64,000 bases of DNA. Source: Mucilaginibacter polytrichastri (lineage in GTDB: Bacteria; Bacteroidota; Bacteroidia; Sphingobacteriales; Sphingobacteriaceae). Where the stretch lies: NCBI RefSeq assembly GCF_001911425.1, contig NZ_MPPL01000001.1:1883056-1947055 (forward strand). Reading direction: 5' to 3'. Below the pieces are notes generated by a model that was given only the letters and a program-made list of their open reading frames with translations, had not been told where the DNA came from and did not search any database. A program made the translations under genes and the position numbers. Positions 51,101 through 59,773 of this stretch are shown here, piece by piece. How positions within the stretch are numbered: position 1 is the stretch's first letter; every line of letters begins with the position of its first letter.

Positions 51101-51120
51101 AATCTAAAACTATGCATCAT
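48106..51120 (-). CDS. Large secreted glycoside-hydrolase-like protein (DUF6067/GH123-related)
   Basis: A 1004-residue protein with signal sequence KRQVFTYAFILICFCIANAQ; the start may be 51120 or 51099. N-terminal beta-sandwich domains (to about residue 330; VYIEWRRRDDPAGKAVIVVDAKTNKRI) resemble GH123-linked modules. A TIM-barrel-like region follows at about 640-900, with INTDFQWSTRFYHKYSNLDSIKATGATVINIHH, VGIDGIYLDDVAFDRITM and HPGIIDLHSAN; Asp residues in YLDDV are candidate catalytic positions. It lies 34 nt downstream of a hexosamine kinase-like gene and is probably under LacI control. The exact family number is uncertain. Confidence 0.72.
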   Translation of the reverse strand: MMHSFRFMLLNKRQVFTYAFILICFCIANAQPIKYVSGNNTWNPDSLGNHRAVVDVPATASVSKVYIEWRRRDDPAGKAVIVVDAKTNKRISNVKVENISRESGTIYFEPASGAGKYYIYYMPYKVTARSNYPKAVYLKQVSTASAEWLGKLAKHTNARVLYLESVNAMNSFYPMEVIATGQEVKGLLKSNTDKPYLVFTEDRLHPLKMPHDLPQRWIQKGVNSKFSDVALKGENFSYQLSIYPVSGDVKDVKLVFSDLKDVNGHRIPASTMSCLNTDGVKYDATLLTNTVNVNKGDIQALWCLVNIPVQTVAGIYNGLVTVKANNAPATVIKVTLQIKNQQAVNGGVNEPQKQTRLTWLNSTLAQQNDVIKPYTALKVDDKIISLLGRKVLLNNSGFPDQIQTFYTPEMTEYTNTPKNLLAEGIHFHVINAATHKDIAFKSEGLIFNQKQPGIVKWQANNTADLMTMNVDGYMEFDGAVFYTVKFTALNDVNLDDIKLHLPFDKKSAKYLMGLNQKGGIRPDTVNWKWDVATKNQDGAWIGEVNAGLQYSLRDENYVRPLNTNFYLQKPLVLPSSWGNSGKGGIRVFLKGSSILSDNYSGPRSMKKGDVLYYNFTLLITPFHTINTDFQWSTRFYHKYSNLDSIKATGATVINIHHATPINPYINYPFIAHKAMKSYIDSAHRLGLKVKIYNTVRELSNSAYETFPMRSLGHEIYSTGKGGGYSWLQEHLGDDYIAAWYVPEIKDAAIVNSGMSRWHNYYVEGMNWLVQNVGIDGIYLDDVAFDRITMKRIKRVLTQDGHPGIIDLHSANQYNKSDGFNNSANLYMEHFPYLNRLWFGEYFDYEKNSPDFFLTEVSGIPFGLMGEMLQGGGNPWRGMIYGMTNRMPWSDNADPRPIWKAWDNFGMQGTKMIGYWVDNNPVKTNNNKVLATIYKKDKKTMIAIASWADSDTSIKLLIDWKALNIDPAKAHITAPAIQNFQQANNFNIDSEIPVAKGKGWILILE

Positions 51121-51154
51121 ATTTATTTTTTTGACCCTTAGTATAACGTATTTA

Positions 51155-52216
51155 TTAATTGAAACTTTGTACTATCTGTTGGAGTTCAGCTTCTATCGCT
51201 ATGTATTTTTCGAGCAGCGTAAATTGGTTTTTGGCTCTTACTAAATTATGTTCGGGATATTTGGCCTGATAATAAATGTCATTGTTTAAATAATCCGTTA
51301 AAAAACGCAGTGCCTGCATATAGATCATGAACTTGCCGGTGTATACAAAAAGGCTTTTCTCGGTAGGGGTAAGGTTGGTGCCCATTTCCATAAAATAGCC
51401 TTGTACAATTGCTTTAAAAATATCCTCCCGAACCTCAATTTTATCAAAGTCTGTTTCCTCTTCATTATATGGCGACAGATAGGTTCGCAGCATATCGCCA
51501 ACATCGCTCATAAAGTAGCCGGGCATCACGGTATCGAGGTCTATCACACATAAACCTTTATTACTCTGATCAAATAAAACATTACTGATCTTAGTGTCAT
51601 GATGAATCACCCGCAGGGGGATCAACTGATCTTTAAGAATTATTTCATACTGCCGGGCAATATCCTCGTGTTTGTGCGCACTAACAATCATGCCGGCAGT
51701 ATTAATTAACCTGTTGTTATCAGCTGTTTTAAGAGCCTCCTTAAACTGTTTAAAGCGTAGGGTGAGGTTATGAAAATCCGTTAAGGTATAATGCAAATCA
51801 GAAGTCTTAAAATCGGCCAGTAGATGAGTGAATTTGCCAAATTGCTTAGCGGCTTCAAGTGCCTGGTTACGGTTTTGCACAGTATCTACAGTAAACGAGT
51901 TTTTCACAAAAGGAAATAACCGGTAGTAGTCTTCATGGTTGGGGCTATAAAGGTAATTGCCGGTTATTGTTGGTATGGGCGATATAAAAAGATAATCGCT
52001 GTGGTATTGTGCTAAGTAGCTGGCTATCTTGCTGGTATTATCTGCAATGTCATTGGGAGCTTTAAATACATTGCTGTTAATTTGTTGGAGAATAAACTCT
52101 TCTTTATGGTGCAGGTCACTAACTTTCCATGTGCCGTTAATTAAACCACTACCAAACCGCTGGATGTAATATTCATTTGCATTGAGCCCAAATTGGCGTA
52201 GAATTTCATTTAGCAT
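51155..52216 (-). CDS. APH-fold sugar kinase, N-acetylhexosamine kinase-like
   Basis: A 353-residue cytoplasmic phosphotransferase. N-lobe: YIQRFGSGLINGTWKV and EFILQQIN with the ATP-binding Lys replaced by a Gln-rich strand; catalytic loop VIHHDTKISNVLFD (HxD…N); metal motif VIDLDTVMPGYFMSDVGDML. The HDTKxxNVLFD…DLDT pattern is shared with NahK-type N-acetylhexosamine 1-kinases, which phosphorylate GalNAc/GlcNAc, matching the GH109-like gene across the locus. Aminoglycoside resistance is a less likely reading. It heads a two-gene minus-strand operon. Confidence 0.82.
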   Translation of the reverse strand: MLNEILRQFGLNANEYYIQRFGSGLINGTWKVSDLHHKEEFILQQINSNVFKAPNDIADNTSKIASYLAQYHSDYLFISPIPTITGNYLYSPNHEDYYRLFPFVKNSFTVDTVQNRNQALEAAKQFGKFTHLLADFKTSDLHYTLTDFHNLTLRFKQFKEALKTADNNRLINTAGMIVSAHKHEDIARQYEIILKDQLIPLRVIHHDTKISNVLFDQSNKGLCVIDLDTVMPGYFMSDVGDMLRTYLSPYNEEETDFDKIEVREDIFKAIVQGYFMEMGTNLTPTEKSLFVYTGKFMIYMQALRFLTDYLNNDIYYQAKYPEHNLVRAKNQFTLLEKYIAIEAELQQIVQSFN

Positions 52217-52251
52217 TAACCTGGCTTTATTAATTGTTGTTTATCCTTAAC

Positions 52252-52297
52252 CAAACCTAAATATTATAATGTTAAATGATGAGCGCAACCGTTTGCG
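52252..52297 (-). promoter_or_regulatory. LacI-type operator and -7 element of the kinase-GH operon
   Basis: CGCAACCGTTTGCG (52284-52297) is a near-palindrome of CGCAA/TTGCG arms. A weaker copy, ACAACCGTTC, follows at about 52306. On the minus strand TAGGTTTG (52259-52252) is a full TAnnTTTG match between the operator and the gene start. The core matches the operator at 44161. Confidence 0.65.
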
Positions 52298-52334
52298 TAT
52301 TTTAAACAACCGTTCAATAATCCCGCAATTTGTT

Positions 52335-53363
52335 TTACTTTTTACGGTTTTCTACCAGTTGAGATGCTACGATCACTTTGTAATAGGCCTGCACCTCATC
52401 AGCTGATTGCGATTTGCTTACTAGCAAGTCCATCAAAATATCGGCGGCTTTTTGGCCTTGTAAATAAGGGAATTGTTCTACCGATGCAACCGGTATATAG
52501 TCCATATAATTGATAAGCGGTAGGTTGGCATAGCTAACAAACTGCAGGTCTTTATCTAAATTGATGTTTAGCTGCCGGGCATGCTTAATGGCATACAGAG
52601 CCACATAATCATTAAAGGTAACAATAGCCGTAGGGCTGCGTTTGTTGGCCAACAGAGTTTCAAGAGCGGCCTTTGTATCCTGCTCTGTTAAATTACAACT
52701 TACAATAAGTGAGGGATCAAATTTGAGGCGATTTTTTGTCATCGCCTTAATGTAACCTTCCTTGCGTTCGCCGCTTGCCGCGAGGGTTGGGGGGCCGTTA
52801 ATCATGCCTATGCTGCGGTGCCCTTTTTGCAATAAGTAATTAACAGCTTCTATACTACCTGTTTCCATATTACAGGCTACGTAGTGTATATTTTTAATAG
52901 GAGGGATGCGGTCAAAAAACACAACAGGGATATTATACCGCTTTAACATATTGAAATGCTCAAAGTTGGCTGTAGTTTTAGCTACAGATACCAGCAGACC
53001 GTCAACCCGGTGGTTCTTCATTTTTTCTACCAGTTGCTTTTCTTTCTCTGCATCGTCATGCGATTGGGCCAGTAAAACAGTGTAATTTCTTTTATATGCG
53101 GTATCTTCAATAGCGCTAACCGCAGCCGAAAAAAATGCTTCAGACAGTTCGGGCAATATCACGCCGATGGTATAAGTTTTTCCCTTCTGGAAAAAGATAG
53201 CAGTTTGGTTGGGCTCGTAATTAAGTTCTTTAGCCAGCTTCTGAACCTTTAACTGGGTGCTTAAACCAATGCTTGGGTGTTTGTGCAACGCCCTGGATAC
53301 GGTTGAAGCAGAAACATTAAGCATCTTAGCTATCTCTTTAATAGTTGCAGGTTTTGCTGGCAT
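52335..53363 (-). CDS. LacI/GalR-family transcriptional regulator
   Basis: A 342-residue repressor. Helix-turn-helix and hinge: TIKEIAKMLNVSASTVSRALHKHPSIGLSTQLKVQKLAKELNYEPNQTA. A periplasmic-binding-protein-like sugar sensor follows (YTIGVILPELSEAFFSAAVSAIEDTA, VDGLLVSVAKTT, SIGMINGP, TAIVTFNDYVALYAIKHARQLNI). It lies between adenine deaminase and the kinase gene, 37 nt beyond the operator at 52284-52297. The matching operator at 44161 suggests that it controls both glycan operons, with a hexosamine as probable inducer (inference). Confidence 0.93.
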   Translation of the reverse strand: MPAKPATIKEIAKMLNVSASTVSRALHKHPSIGLSTQLKVQKLAKELNYEPNQTAIFFQKGKTYTIGVILPELSEAFFSAAVSAIEDTAYKRNYTVLLAQSHDDAEKEKQLVEKMKNHRVDGLLVSVAKTTANFEHFNMLKRYNIPVVFFDRIPPIKNIHYVACNMETGSIEAVNYLLQKGHRSIGMINGPPTLAASGERKEGYIKAMTKNRLKFDPSLIVSCNLTEQDTKAALETLLANKRSPTAIVTFNDYVALYAIKHARQLNINLDKDLQFVSYANLPLINYMDYIPVASVEQFPYLQGQKAADILMDLLVSKSQSADEVQAYYKVIVASQLVENRKK

Positions 53364-53393
53364 GGTGTTAATTTATGAATTTACTTTGTGGTT

Positions 53394-55076
53394 TTAACCA
53401 ATCAGTTTAAACTCTGCTGCATCAAACAAACCCATATCGCTTAGCTTTAAATGTGGTATAACCAGTAATGCCATAAAAGATAAGGTCATAAAGGGAGATA
53501 ATAATGTTGCCCCCAATTTTTTAGACATCGCATCAATGCTGGTATACGCTTCGGCAATTTCGTAGCCATCCTTGTCGCTCATTAAACCGGCTATAGGTAA
53601 TTCCAATATCCTGTTTTCCGTATCGCTAACACAGCTAATGCCACCTTTTGCTTTAATAATAAGATTTACAGCCCGGCAAATACTCGCATCATCAACACCC
53701 ACAACCACAATATTATGGCTATCGTGCGCTACTGATGATGCTATTGCACCCTGCTTTAAACCAAAGTTTTTGATGAAACCTTTGGCAACGGGTGTCTGTT
53801 TGTAACGGTTCACTACGGCAATTTTCAATATATCATTGTCAATATCTGTAACCAGTAACCCGTTTACAGGCGGTGTGTTAACCATTATTTTATGAGTAAT
53901 TAACTGGCCATCAATGGCTTCGATAACCGGCACCGGGGTGTTATTTATAAGCTGCGGATATTCAAAATCTGCAGGGCACTTTTCATCGGCACTGAAATTA
54001 TTAATGATGGTGGCCTTTGATGGTACTATGTTAGATTTACCATTGGCAGCAACCGATTGTCCGTCTATATAGGTTGCTGATACTTCAAAGTTTACCAGGT
54101 CTTTAACCATAATAAAATCGGCAAAATCACCCGGTTGTAATAATCCAATATCCAGCTTGTAATGCTTAACCGGGTTAACGCAGGCAGCTTGTAAAATGTT
54201 AAAAATATTAATGCCATAAGTAACAGCACGGGCACAAAGCTGATTAATGTGACCAATAGCCAGGCTATCCGGGTGTTTGTCATCGCTGCAAAACATAATC
54301 ATATCCGGGTAATTGTTCAACAGTGGTATTAGGGCGTCGAAATTTTTTGCGGCACTCCCTTCGCGGATGATGATCTTCATACCATGCTTCAGTTTATCTA
54401 AAGCCTCGTCTATAGTAAAACATTCATGATCTGTGCTGATACCGGCTGCAATATATGCCCCGGCAGTATCGCCGCGTAAACCGGGCGCATGGCCATCTAT
54501 TGGCTTACCTGCAGTTTTTGCCGCGGCTATTTTGGCCATTATTTCGGGATCATTATTAAGCACACCCGGAAAGTTCATTACCTCTGCCAGATATTTTATC
54601 TCATCGCGTCGCATCAATTCGGCAACGTCTTCTGCATCCAAATGGGCTCCCGCTGTTTCAAAAACAGTGGCAGGAACACAACTGGGTGCACCAAAGTTAA
54701 ATTTAAACGGCACGGTTTTTCCATTCTCTATCATGTATTCCACGCCCGCAACCCCACAAACGTTCGCAATTTCATGTGGGTCGCTAACTGTACCTACAGT
54801 ACCGTGTACTACGGCTAAACGTGCAAATTCGGCTGGTACCAGCATAGAACTTTCTATATGTACATGGGCATCAATAAAACCAGGAAGCAGATAGGGCAAT
54901 GAAGCATCATCAGCACCAGTCTCTATTCTTTCAATAGACTGTATCCGTCCATCCGCAATGCTAAGCCTGGCAGGATAAATACTCCGGTTTGGGATATCTA
55001 CAAATTGAGCGATAAACGCTTTAATTATTTGATTAGGATGGGCTGTTTGCTGAGTCATTGTTTGAATTTGCTGCAA
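53394..55076 (-). CDS. ade: Adenine deaminase
   Basis: A 560-residue amidohydrolase-fold enzyme converting adenine to hypoxanthine and ammonia. Metal-site motif [44 protein letters not shown]; internal INGKTVP-type region; [17 protein letters not shown] and [11 protein letters not shown] hold further metal and catalytic residues; the C-terminal adenine-deaminase domain has [28 protein letters not shown] and [17 protein letters not shown]. Start at 55076 or ATG 55058. It has no functional tie to its neighbours: a purine salvage gene lying between two sugar loci. Confidence 0.93.
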   Translation of the reverse strand: MQQIQTMTQQTAHPNQIIKAFIAQFVDIPNRSIYPARLSIADGRIQSIERIETGADDASLPYLLPGFIDAHVHIESSMLVPAEFARLAVVHGTVGTVSDPHEIANVCGVAGVEYMIENGKTVPFKFNFGAPSCVPATVFETAGAHLDAEDVAELMRRDEIKYLAEVMNFPGVLNNDPEIMAKIAAAKTAGKPIDGHAPGLRGDTAGAYIAAGISTDHECFTIDEALDKLKHGMKIIIREGSAAKNFDALIPLLNNYPDMIMFCSDDKHPDSLAIGHINQLCARAVTYGINIFNILQAACVNPVKHYKLDIGLLQPGDFADFIMVKDLVNFEVSATYIDGQSVAANGKSNIVPSKATIINNFSADEKCPADFEYPQLINNTPVPVIEAIDGQLITHKIMVNTPPVNGLLVTDIDNDILKIAVVNRYKQTPVAKGFIKNFGLKQGAIASSVAHDSHNIVVVGVDDASICRAVNLIIKAKGGISCVSDTENRILELPIAGLMSDKDGYEIAEAYTSIDAMSKKLGATLLSPFMTLSFMALLVIPHLKLSDMGLFDAAEFKLIG

Positions 55077-55261
55077 TGCTTTAATAAGACTTAGTGGTTT
55101 ATCCTATTATTTGCAGTAAGCATCATCAAAGATATCATAGAATGATTTTAGTTGGATATTTTTTTGAAAAAGCCATTTTTGAAATTCAATTTTAAAGTAA
55201 TAAACAGAGATTATGCTTAAATAATTAAGGCTGTTAATATTTATTATCGACATTTGGTGCA

Positions 55262-55879
55262 ATGATAAATACAGATATTACTACAGGTAAACTTGAGGCC
55301 TTAACTAATTTAAGCCAGGGTTTTAAAGCTTACTTATATGATTGCGACGGCACTTTGGCCGACAATATGGGTGCCCATAAAGAAACCTATATTAAAGTTG
55401 CTGCAGATAAAGGGTTTGTGCTTAATGCAGATATTGTTGATGAGCTTGCCGGTTGGCCAACTGTAAAAGTGATTGAGGAAATAAACAAAAGATACGGTAC
55501 CAGTTTTGATCCGCAAGAATTTAATGATCTGAAATACAAATTATATCTGGATGAATATATAAACCACATTAAGCCAATTGAATTTGTGGTTAACCATTTA
55601 AAGGCCCATGCGGGTAAGGTTAAAATTGGTGTTGTTTCTGGCGGTAGCCGCGAGTCAATCCAAAAAACATTGCAGATACTTGGAATTGATAGCTTGGTTG
55701 AGGTGATGGTTTGTGCCGGGGAAACTGTTAAGGGTAAACCTTATCCCGACCCATTTTTGGCAGCGGCAGAGCAATTAGGTATTGCCCCGGCCGATTGTCT
55801 GGTATTTGAGGACGGCGCACCCGGCGTAACCGCAGCAGAAGCCGCCGGAATGAAATGGATAAGAATTGATAAATTGTAA
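55262..55879 (+). CDS. HAD-superfamily phosphatase (beta-phosphoglucomutase-like)
   Basis: A 205-residue HAD hydrolase. Motif I is YDCDGTLADNM (nucleophile and acid/base Asp at about 32 and 34), motif II VVSGGSRESI, motif III KGKPYPDPF and motif IV LVFEDGAPGVTAAEAAGM. A helical cap lies at about 40-110. It probably dephosphorylates or isomerises a sugar phosphate in the cytoplasm. A long stem terminator follows. Confidence 0.88.
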   Translation: MINTDITTGKLEALTNLSQGFKAYLYDCDGTLADNMGAHKETYIKVAADKGFVLNADIVDELAGWPTVKVIEEINKRYGTSFDPQEFNDLKYKLYLDEYINHIKPIEFVVNHLKAHAGKVKIGVVSGGSRESIQKTLQILGIDSLVEVMVCAGETVKGKPYPDPFLAAAEQLGIAPADCLVFEDGAPGVTAAEAAGMKWIRIDKL

Positions 55880-55906
55880 TCTCATGATTCCTATTCAACG
55901 GGAAAT

Positions 55907-55943
55907 AAAAATGCCTTAGTGTGATACATGCTGAGGCATTTTT
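55907..55943. terminator. Bidirectional terminator between the HAD and sialidase-like genes
   Basis: AAAAATGCCTTAG (55907-55919) pairs with CTGAGGCATTTTT (55931-55943), 13 bp with one wobble. A-tract and T-tract flanks serve both convergent genes. Confidence 0.8.
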
Positions 55944-55993
55944 ATTATTCACTATAATCAAGATTAATCTGGTGACGATAGATTTGTCGATTG

Positions 55994-57148
55994 TTATTGC
56001 ACTTGGTTCAGCTTAAATCTGATGACTTCAATTGATTCTTTTTTGCGGGAAATAATTACATAGAGATAGCCTTTATAAACCATGGTATGCGGGTAGCCAT
56101 ATTCGCCGCCTTTCCATAAACCTGCTCTTTTAAGCTGATAGGGTTGATTGGCAATTACAAAAGATTTATCAAAATATTTTCCATCAACAGCAACAGATAA
56201 AACCAGTGGGTTACGGTCATAATGATGCAGGGTATCCGGTATACCTACGTAATAAAATCTTTTATCGGGCAACCGGCCAAAGTGAAACTTACTGTCATTG
56301 TCGCTAAACGCGGTTTCTGTGGGTTTACTCCAGCTGGTCCCGTTGTCTTTGCTTTCTGTAAGCCACAATTTCCCTTTCCAGCCAGTACCTGTAACCCTTA
56401 ACAACATATGAATTATGCCATCATCTGTTTGATAAAAAGAACCTTCGCAAAGCGGAGGCAAGCCCATCTTTTTAGCGGGGGCATAAAACATGGCGGGGTT
56501 ATCCTGGCTGTATAAAGAATCAGGGTAAAAGCTGGTCATTTTCCAGCCGGAAAGCCCGTCTTTAACGTCGGTGTATGGAAACGAAAAATTTCCGCTGATG
56601 ATAAGCCTGCCATTTTTAAGTGCCTCCGGGCCGTGGTTGGGTACTAATGGCACATGCATATCTATCGGCTCGCTCCAATGTATGGCATCCTTACTGTATT
56701 TAGCCCATAAGTGGGTATGGTTGCGGTGCTTATCATATTCGCCAAAGTAGGCAACCAGGGTATCTTTATACTGGTAAAAGCCGGCAGCTGTCAATACATT
56801 TAATGTATCCTTAGTTTTAGAAGGATTAGCCAGTACTACAGGTTTAGACCACTGTTTAAAATTATCAGCTGTTGAAATCAGCACGCGCTGACCTGGTGAA
56901 TCTTCATCAATTAACCCGTTAGACCACATCGCCACCAGTTTGCCCTTAAAACTAGTGATGGATGCATGATGGGAGTATAGCCACTCTTTTTCCGGAGAAA
57001 AGATCATGGTACGCTCAATTGTTAAATGCGGTAACCCTTGTTCTGTAGTGTAGTTATTACGGATAGCGGTGCTTTGTGCGTGGGCAATATCCGATAGCTG
57101 TATAATTATGCTGGTAGCGGCTAAAATCCGGTATACTGTTTTTAACAT
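55994..57148 (-). CDS. Secreted sialidase/BNR-repeat-like glycosidase
   Basis: A 384-residue protein with a signal peptide (VYRILAATSIIIQLSDIAHAQ). The body is a propeller with sialidase-type repeats, including an Asp-box-like SKDNGTSWSKP and the related YSKDAIHWSEP. The canonical N-terminal RIP arginine motif of GH33 was not found, so exo-sialidase activity is uncertain; other exo-glycosidases share this fold. It is divergent from the GH95 fucosidase gene (127 nt between them), which suggests joint use on fucosylated glycans. Confidence 0.72.
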   Translation of the reverse strand: MLKTVYRILAATSIIIQLSDIAHAQSTAIRNNYTTEQGLPHLTIERTMIFSPEKEWLYSHHASITSFKGKLVAMWSNGLIDEDSPGQRVLISTADNFKQWSKPVVLANPSKTKDTLNVLTAAGFYQYKDTLVAYFGEYDKHRNHTHLWAKYSKDAIHWSEPIDMHVPLVPNHGPEALKNGRLIISGNFSFPYTDVKDGLSGWKMTSFYPDSLYSQDNPAMFYAPAKKMGLPPLCEGSFYQTDDGIIHMLLRVTGTGWKGKLWLTESKDNGTSWSKPTETAFSDNDSKFHFGRLPDKRFYYVGIPDTLHHYDRNPLVLSVAVDGKYFDKSFVIANQPYQLKRAGLWKGGEYGYPHTMVYKGYLYVIISRKKESIEVIRFKLNQVQ

Positions 57149-57275
57149 TCGGTAGTCTTTGTTGTGGTGTTATTATTTGCATAGAGCGATAAGGAAGGCT
57201 AACAAAATGTATGGAAAACTACATTAATTTATTATACCTTTCTAAGGATTTTCTAAATTATATCAAAGATCACCA

Positions 57276-59729
57276 ATGAAACGTTTACTGCTTTCTTTTT
57301 TTGTAATTATCCCGTTTTGTGTTTCTGCCCAGCACCATTTAAAACTGTGGTATAAACAACCCGCTAAAGTTTGGACTGAAGCCCTGCCTGTAGCTAATGG
57401 CCGTTTAGGAGCCATGGTTTTTGGCGGTACTAATGAGGAACTTATCCAACTTAACGAAGCTACTTTATGGTCTGGCGGGCCTGTGCATGGCAATATTAAC
57501 CCAGATGCACCTAAATATTTGCCGGCCGTGCGGGAAGCCCTGCTTAAAAATCAGGATTATGGCGAGGCCATTAAACTGGAAAAAAAAATGCAGGGTTTAT
57601 ATACAGAATCGTACCTGCCCCTGGGCGATATTGTAATTAAACAACAGTTTAAAGATACTGCGCGTATGGCTTATTACCGCGATCTGGATATTAGTAAAGC
57701 CATCACGACTACCCGTTTCACCGCTGCCGGTGTTACTTATACCCGCGAGGTATTTTCGTCTGCCGCAGACCAGGTTATTGCCGTAAGGTTTACTGCGGAT
57801 AAGCCCGGCCAGTTAACTTTTAAGGTATCTTCTAAAAGCTTACTGCATTACCAAACAGTAAGTATGGGTACTAATGCTTTTATTTTAAAAGGTAAGGCAC
57901 CTGTGCATGCCGACCCGAACTATTACACGCATAATGACCATCCAGTTGTTTATGACGACACAGCAAAAACCGCAGGCATGCGTTATGAATGCATTTTTAA
58001 AGCAATAAACGAAGGTGGAAGCGTTACAGCCGACAATAAAGGCATTAGTGTTAAAAATGCTACGTCGGTTACACTGCTGGTTTCTGCTGCTACCAGCTTT
58101 AACGGCTTCGATCATAACCCAGATAAAAATCAGCATCAGCTGGCTTTAAATTATTTGAATAAGGCTGCTGTAAAACCGTATAGCGTATTACGAAGCGCAC
58201 ACGTAGCAGATTATCAGAAGTATTTTAACCGGGTAACATTTAGTATTAAACCCGCTGCGAAATATCCAAACGCAGAGTTACCAACCGATGAGCGGATTAA
58301 TGCTTATACAAGGGGTGCCATTGACCCGGATTACGAAACACTTTATTTTCAGTATGGCCGCTACCTGCTTATTTCCAGTTCGAGGCCTGGTGGCACGGCT
58401 GCTAATTTACAAGGAATCTGGAATAACGAATTACGCCCGCCATGGAGCTCTAATTATACCATTAACATTAATACAGAGATGAATTATTGGCCTGCCGAAG
58501 TAACCAATCTTTCTGAAATGCATCAACCATTATTTACACTCATCAAAGGTTTATCTGTTACCGGCAAAACCACAGCCAAACAGTTTTATAACATGACTGG
58601 CTGGGTTGCGCATCATAATACAGATATATGGGCGGTATCAAACCCGGTTGGCGATAAAGGGCAGGGCGACCCGAAATGGGCTAACTGGGCCATGGGCGGC
58701 GACTGGCTTTGCCAACATTTATGGGAACATTACCGGTACACAATGGATAAAACCTTTTTGCAAAACACCGCATACCCGATTATGAAAAGCGCCGTACTAT
58801 TTAGTTTAGACTGGCTGGTAGAGGATAAAGACGGTTACCTGGTTACTGCGCCATCCTTATCGCCGGAGAATGATTATATTGATGCCAACGGCAAACATGG
58901 TGAGGTTTCTGTAGCCACAACAATGGATATGTCTATCATTTATGATCTCTTTACAAATATCATAGATGCCTCACAGACGTTGGGTATCGACGCTGATTTC
59001 AGGAAAATTATCATTGCCAAAAGGGCGAAATTGTACCCAATGCACATCGGCCATTTAGGTAATTTACAAGAATGGTACAAAGATTTTGCGGATACCGACC
59101 CGCAGCACCGGCACGTATCACATTTATTTGCCTTACATCCCGGCAAGCGGATCTCGCCAATTACCACACCGGATTTTGCCGCTGCTGCACGTAAAACCCT
59201 GGAGATCCGTGGCGATGATGGTACCGGCTGGAGCCTGGCCTGGAAAATAAACTTCTGGGCACGATTGCTGGATGGCAACCATTCGCATCTACTCATCAGG
59301 GAATTGCTTAAATCAAACGCGGGTGCGCAAACAGACCATCATGGCGGCGGCGTGTATCCTAATATGTTCGATTCTTGCCCGCCGTTTCAAATCGACGGCA
59401 ATTTTGGCGGCACAGCAGGTATGGCCGAAATGCTGCTGCAAAGTCATCTGGATGATATTTACCTGTTACCTGCGTTGCCGGATGCCTGGAGTACCGGCGA
59501 AATAAAAGGATTAAAAGCGCGCGGAGATTTTGAGATCGATATGAAATGGGCTGAGAAAAAACTAACCAACGCTACCGTTTATGCGGTTAAGGGCGGGGTT
59601 TGTACCATCAGATCAAACAATAAAATGATGGTTAAGGGGATGACCTTGAATACAAAAGAAACCAGCTATGGCTATGTAATTAGTTTTGTAACTCAAAAGG
59701 GTAAAACTTACCAGTTATCAGCTTTGTAA
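57276..59729 (+). CDS. GH95 alpha-L-fucosidase, secreted
   Basis: An 817-residue enzyme with a signal peptide (KRLLLSFFVIIPFCVSAQ). GH95 N-terminal domain: LWYKQPAKVWTEALPVANGRLGAMVFGG and LNEATLWSGGP. The (alpha/alpha)6 core carries SSSRPGGTAANLQGIWNNELRPPWSSNYTININTEMNYWPAEVTNLSEMH, HHNTDIWAV, SPENDY and DGNFGGTAGMAEMLLQS. It inverts and releases terminal, mainly alpha-1,2-linked, L-fucose (some members act on L-galactose). The L-fucose catabolic operon lies directly downstream on the other strand. Confidence 0.95.
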   Translation: MKRLLLSFFVIIPFCVSAQHHLKLWYKQPAKVWTEALPVANGRLGAMVFGGTNEELIQLNEATLWSGGPVHGNINPDAPKYLPAVREALLKNQDYGEAIKLEKKMQGLYTESYLPLGDIVIKQQFKDTARMAYYRDLDISKAITTTRFTAAGVTYTREVFSSAADQVIAVRFTADKPGQLTFKVSSKSLLHYQTVSMGTNAFILKGKAPVHADPNYYTHNDHPVVYDDTAKTAGMRYECIFKAINEGGSVTADNKGISVKNATSVTLLVSAATSFNGFDHNPDKNQHQLALNYLNKAAVKPYSVLRSAHVADYQKYFNRVTFSIKPAAKYPNAELPTDERINAYTRGAIDPDYETLYFQYGRYLLISSSRPGGTAANLQGIWNNELRPPWSSNYTININTEMNYWPAEVTNLSEMHQPLFTLIKGLSVTGKTTAKQFYNMTGWVAHHNTDIWAVSNPVGDKGQGDPKWANWAMGGDWLCQHLWEHYRYTMDKTFLQNTAYPIMKSAVLFSLDWLVEDKDGYLVTAPSLSPENDYIDANGKHGEVSVATTMDMSIIYDLFTNIIDASQTLGIDADFRKIIIAKRAKLYPMHIGHLGNLQEWYKDFADTDPQHRHVSHLFALHPGKRISPITTPDFAAAARKTLEIRGDDGTGWSLAWKINFWARLLDGNHSHLLIRELLKSNAGAQTDHHGGGVYPNMFDSCPPFQIDGNFGGTAGMAEMLLQSHLDDIYLLPALPDAWSTGEIKGLKARGDFEIDMKWAEKKLTNATVYAVKGGVCTIRSNNKMMVKGMTLNTKETSYGYVISFVTQKGKTYQLSAL

Positions 59730-59736
59730 ATAGATT

Positions 59737-59773
59737 AAAGCAGGTATGGCGATTTAAAAGCTATACCTGTTTT
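59737..59773. terminator. Terminator shared by GH95 and lutC ends
   Basis: AAAGCAGGTATGGC (59737-59750) pairs with GCTATACCTGTTTT (59760-59773) with two G-T pairs and a 9-nt loop. The right arm includes the lutC stop codon, so the structure can stop both convergent transcripts. Confidence 0.7.

Noticed and set aside
51155..52216. Aminoglycoside resistance phosphotransferase
   Set aside because: The fold matches, but the catalytic and metal motifs and the glycan operon favour a hexosamine kinase.
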